Assembly: GCA_965370715.1 (NCBI GenBank)
Contig: CBDUVQ010000056.1
Location: forward strand, 1 to 6,115
From: JAFCBV01 sp965370715
GTDB lineage: Archaea; EX4484-52; B79-G9
Direction of reading: 5' to 3'
Length of the DNA stretch: 6,115 bases
Position numbers and translations under genes: made by a program. Positions 5,520 through 6,115 of this stretch are shown one piece after another; position 1 is the stretch's first letter; every line of letters starts with the position of its first letter. The notes under the pieces are model-generated. The model saw only the letters and a list, made by a program, of their open reading frames with translations, ran no database searches and had not been told where the DNA came from.

Positions 5520-5660
5520 TTACTTTTTTACGGTTCTGCTTCTTGCCCGTGTCTTGCGCTGGTTATTGAAGTGTAGCATCTTGTTTATTCTTTCTACTTC
5601 TTTCCAATTCCCGCGCTCAGCCATGTGAGCCTTCATATATTTCAGTTGTTCAATTGTCAT
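5520..5660 (-). CDS. Small basic protein of unknown function (46 aa)
   Basis: Not recognised. The sequence starts MTIEQLKYMKAHMAERG. It forms one or two amphipathic helices (about 3-30), then ends in a strongly basic tail (RKTRARSRTVKK, 35-46), a pattern seen in small RNA- or DNA-binding proteins. The open frame extends upstream to 5801, but that extension has no helical or family character and would run across the intergenic promoter region. ATG 5660 has GGTG at 5667-5670, 6 bases upstream, so this shorter start is preferred. A T/A-rich TATA-like element lies at about 5691-5698. The gene is divergent from alaS. Confidence 0.55.
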   Translation of the reverse strand: MTIEQLKYMKAHMAERGNWKEVERINKMLHFNNQRKTRARSRTVKK

Positions 5661-5690
5661 AATCAACACCACTGATTTTCTGTAAAAATC

Positions 5691-5698
5691 ATTAAAAA
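5691..5698 (-). promoter_or_regulatory. Possible TATA element of the 46-aa basic protein gene
   Basis: It reads as T-rich TTTTTAAT on the minus strand, about 25 bases ahead of the GGTG site. A stronger TATA-like sequence, GTATATAAATG at 5752-5762, lies further away and is usable on either strand. Which of them is used cannot be decided from sequence. The remainder of 5661-5834 holds no gene. Confidence 0.3.
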
Positions 5699-5803
5699 CC
5701 TTTGTGTGACGCAAATAGCCACTTACAAGTAGTACATTTATGGATGTTGAAGTATATAAATGTTCTTTGCACTCAAAATAGCCGATTATAGGGTTACACA
5801 AAC

Positions 5804-5812
5804 CATATAAAA
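5804..5812 (+). promoter_or_regulatory. TATA-like box of alaS (leaderless)
   Basis: CATATAAAA is centred about 27 bases before the alaS ATG at 5835, so transcription should start at or within a few bases of it. Only a weak GGTAA (5826-5830) precedes the start codon. A second TATA-like element at 5752-5762 could give a longer leader of about 50 bases. Confidence 0.55.
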
Positions 5813-5834
5813 CCGCAAACCCATTGGTAAATCT

Positions 5835-6115
5835 ATGCTAACCAAAGACTCAGTGCGCAAGGAATTCTCGAAAGCCTGGAAAAAGCACTATGAAGTAGAG
5901 CTTTTTCGTAAAGAGGGGTTTTTGCGCAAGACTTGCTTCAAGTGCAGGAAGAACTTCTGGACACTTGATTCTAAAAGGACTACATGCGGCAGCCCGCCAT
6001 GCGACCCGTACGGATTCATAAAAAATCCCATTACAAAGCAGAGCTGGGACTATATTTCTATGTGGCGCCTTTTTGAGGAGTTTTTCAAAAAAAACGGGCA
6101 CACACCTGTTCCGCG
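5835..6115 (+). CDS. alaS: Alanyl-tRNA synthetase, archaeal type (5' part, cut by window end)
   Basis: 93 codons plus two bases are visible; full archaeal AlaRS is about 900 aa, so the gene continues past the right edge. The enzyme charges tRNA-Ala with alanine in the cytoplasm. The archaeal N-terminal extension is diagnostic: FRKEGFLRKTC, then Cys34-x2-Cys37, FWTLD (41-45) and CGSPPC (Cys51, Cys56), a four-Cys zinc site that bacterial AlaRS lacks. After it, WRLFEEFFKKNGHTPVP begins the class II catalytic domain, matching the conserved Phe-rich helix and the GHTxVP turn near its N-terminus. The ATG at 5835 is the first in frame after a TAA at 5808-5810 that overlaps the TATA-like box, so no longer start is possible. 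Confidence 0.93.
   Translation, partial: MLTKDSVRKEFSKAWKKHYEVELFRKEGFLRKTCFKCRKNFWTLDSKRTTCGSPPCDPYGFIKNPITKQSWDYISMWRLFEEFFKKNGHTPVP

Noticed and set aside
5661..5801. Longer start (93 aa) for the small gene ending at 5520
   Set aside because: The extra 47 residues lie over the intergenic promoter area and lack any conserved look. ATG 5660 has a GGTG site.
5850..6101. Minus-strand open frame opposite alaS
   Set aside because: It is a shadow of the recognisable archaeal AlaRS N-terminus.
1..6115. CRISPR arrays, insertion sequences, integrase or phage genes
   Set aside because: No regularly spaced repeats, transposase motifs or terminal repeats were seen on either strand.

Overview
The window looks like chromosomal DNA from an archaeon. 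The strongest sign is the start of an archaeal-type alanyl-tRNA synthetase with its N-terminal Cys4 zinc site. Several genes also have TATA-like boxes about 26-27 bases upstream of the ATG, as in leaderless archaeal genes, and others have GGTGA-type ribosome binding sites. The tRNA-His carries an encoded G-1. Short intergenic gaps and very small genes suggest a compact genome, possibly DPANN-like, but the lineage cannot be fixed from this sequence alone.

Layout. 1-76: intergenic, with an imperfect hairpin. 77-150: tRNA-His(GTG). 200-832 (+): a HIT-fold protein that keeps its zinc ligands but has Met in place of the nucleophilic His. It overlaps tail to tail by 4 bp with 829-1158 (-), a CutA1-family protein. 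1159-1301: divergent promoter region. 1302-4896 (+): a tight leuB-leuC-leuD operon, with a TAATG overlap between leuB and leuC and a 5-base gap between leuC and leuD. 4897-4966: convergent gap with a strong GC-rich hairpin. 4967-5396 (-): two small unknown genes in tandem (86 aa and 46 aa), probably one transcription unit. 5520-5660 (-): a 46-aa basic protein of unknown function. 5835 to the window end (+): the 5' part of alaS.

The leu operon encodes the isomerase (LeuC and LeuD, which turn 2-isopropylmalate into 3-isopropylmalate) and the dehydrogenase (LeuB) of leucine biosynthesis. LeuC (464 aa) and LeuD (204 aa) have bacterial-type lengths and motifs, which suggests the cassette was acquired from bacteria. 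No leuA, cimA, ilv or transaminase gene is present in the window.

The most notable object is LeuB. At 526 aa it is about 170-180 aa longer than ordinary 3-isopropylmalate dehydrogenases. The extra length is a second, diverged copy of the substrate-binding/dimerisation domain, placed in tandem inside one chain. Copy 1 keeps only the residues that the partner subunit normally donates to an active site (Lys and Asp). Copy 2 keeps only the residues contributed in cis (Arg, Tyr and two metal-binding Asp). Together they make exactly one complete active site. This looks like an obligate homodimer converted into a single-chain pseudo-dimer.
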